A stretch of 5,414 nucleotides of DNA from Comamonas sp. lk (GTDB lineage: Bacteria; Pseudomonadota; Gammaproteobacteria; Burkholderiales; Burkholderiaceae_C): assembly GCA_945901215.1 (NCBI GenBank), contig CAMDKE010000201.1, forward strand, positions 1-5,414, read 5' to 3'. The translations under genes were made by a program, and so were the position numbers. Of the stretch, positions 5,073 through 5,414 are shown piece after piece. The notes under the pieces were generated by a model that made no database searches, had not been told where the DNA came from, and worked only from the letters and a program-made list of their open reading frames with translations. Each line of letters starts with the position of its first letter. Position 1 is the stretch's first letter.

Positions 5073-5414
5073 ATGTTCAACTCCATTGAACCTCTGCGGC
5101 GGCTTGCCGGCGCCTTGCTAGCATGCAGCCTATCGGGTCTTTGCCTTGCCCAAGCCACCGAACCTGCCGCAATGCCCGCGTCTACTGTTGCTCCGGCCAT
5201 CGACAGTCAGGGCGAAGAACTGTTCGGGCGCAACTGCCAGCTGTGCCATAACTCCCGTGGCAAGGGCGGCAAGGCGCCGCAGCTGTTACGGGGTGCCTGG
5301 GGCCCCGGTGGAGCCAACAGTGACGAGTTCATGTTCAACACCATCAAAACCGGTCGCCCCAATACGCAGATGGGTGGTTGGATCGGCGCGCTCAGTGATA
5401 CGGAAATCAGGGTC
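5073..5414 (+). CDS. Secreted c-type cytochrome, probable dehydrogenase electron acceptor (partial)
   Basis: Incomplete at the 3' end: 114 codons are in the window and no stop is reached. The product starts MFNSIEPLRRLAGALL with a signal peptide ending near CLAQA (about residue 27). An Ala/Pro-rich linker follows, then a class I cytochrome c domain: GEELFGRNCQLCHNS with the haem-binding CxxCH at 55-59 (H59 is an axial ligand), then KAPQLLRGAWG. The segment IKTGRPNTQMGGW supplies M100 as probable second axial ligand, and LSDTEIRV begins the C-terminal helix. It follows the MxaJ/XoxJ-like gene by 23 nt, in the place where xox/mxa-type clusters often carry their dedicated cytochrome (MxaG/XoxG). 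It therefore likely accepts electrons from the PQQ enzyme, which has no haem of its own. No strong ribosome site precedes the ATG. Whether there is one haem or more cannot be told from the fragment. Confidence 0.85.
   Translation, partial: MFNSIEPLRRLAGALLACSLSGLCLAQATEPAAMPASTVAPAIDSQGEELFGRNCQLCHNSRGKGGKAPQLLRGAWGPGGANSDEFMFNTIKTGRPNTQMGGWIGALSDTEIRV

Noticed and set aside
1..5414. CRISPR arrays, tRNA/rRNA genes, insertion sequences
   Set aside because: No regularly spaced repeats, no tRNA- or rRNA-like segments and no transposase or terminal inverted repeats were seen.

Overview
The window looks like a chromosomal segment of a betaproteobacterium, probably Burkholderiales close to Comamonadaceae. 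I infer this from the fairly high GC, the codon use, and the style of the genes: a hotdog thioesterase with an acetyltransferase-like tail, a fosmidomycin-resistance-like MFS carrier, and a periplasmic PQQ dehydrogenase. Without a database search the taxon is only a guess.

Layout. Two minus-strand genes fill the left part: an MFS transporter (771-2027, possibly starting at 2093) followed 15 nt later by a thioesterase-like protein (18-755). They are probably cotranscribed. A divergent control region (about 2094-2304) holds a perfect FNR/ANR-type box (TTGAT-N4-ATCAA, 2166-2179). The box is well placed, about 40 bp upstream of the predicted start, to activate a minus-strand promoter with an extended -10. 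Two further inverted repeats lie in the same region.

Right of this is a plus-strand operon: a 44-residue unrecognised small ORF (2305-2439) with a good ribosome site; a PQQ-dependent alcohol dehydrogenase (2436-4190) that overlaps it by ATGA; a strong 12-bp hairpin (4202-4237); a quinoprotein-associated, MxaJ/XoxJ-like periplasmic binding protein (4249-5049); and the start of a secreted c-type cytochrome (5073 to the window end).

How the parts work together. The right operon resembles a reduced mxa/xox-type module. The dehydrogenase oxidises an alcohol in the periplasm, the cytochrome probably takes its electrons, and the MxaJ/XoxJ-like protein probably helps assemble or activate the enzyme. 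The dehydrogenase carries Asp two residues after the catalytic Asp (WDYDG, D335/D337), which is the signature of lanthanide-dependent enzymes. However, the usual metal-ligand Glu appears to be Asp (D224), with a one-residue insertion just after it. That altered metal site, the coupled small ORF and the FNR-type box are the most novel aspects. The substrate cannot be read from the sequence.
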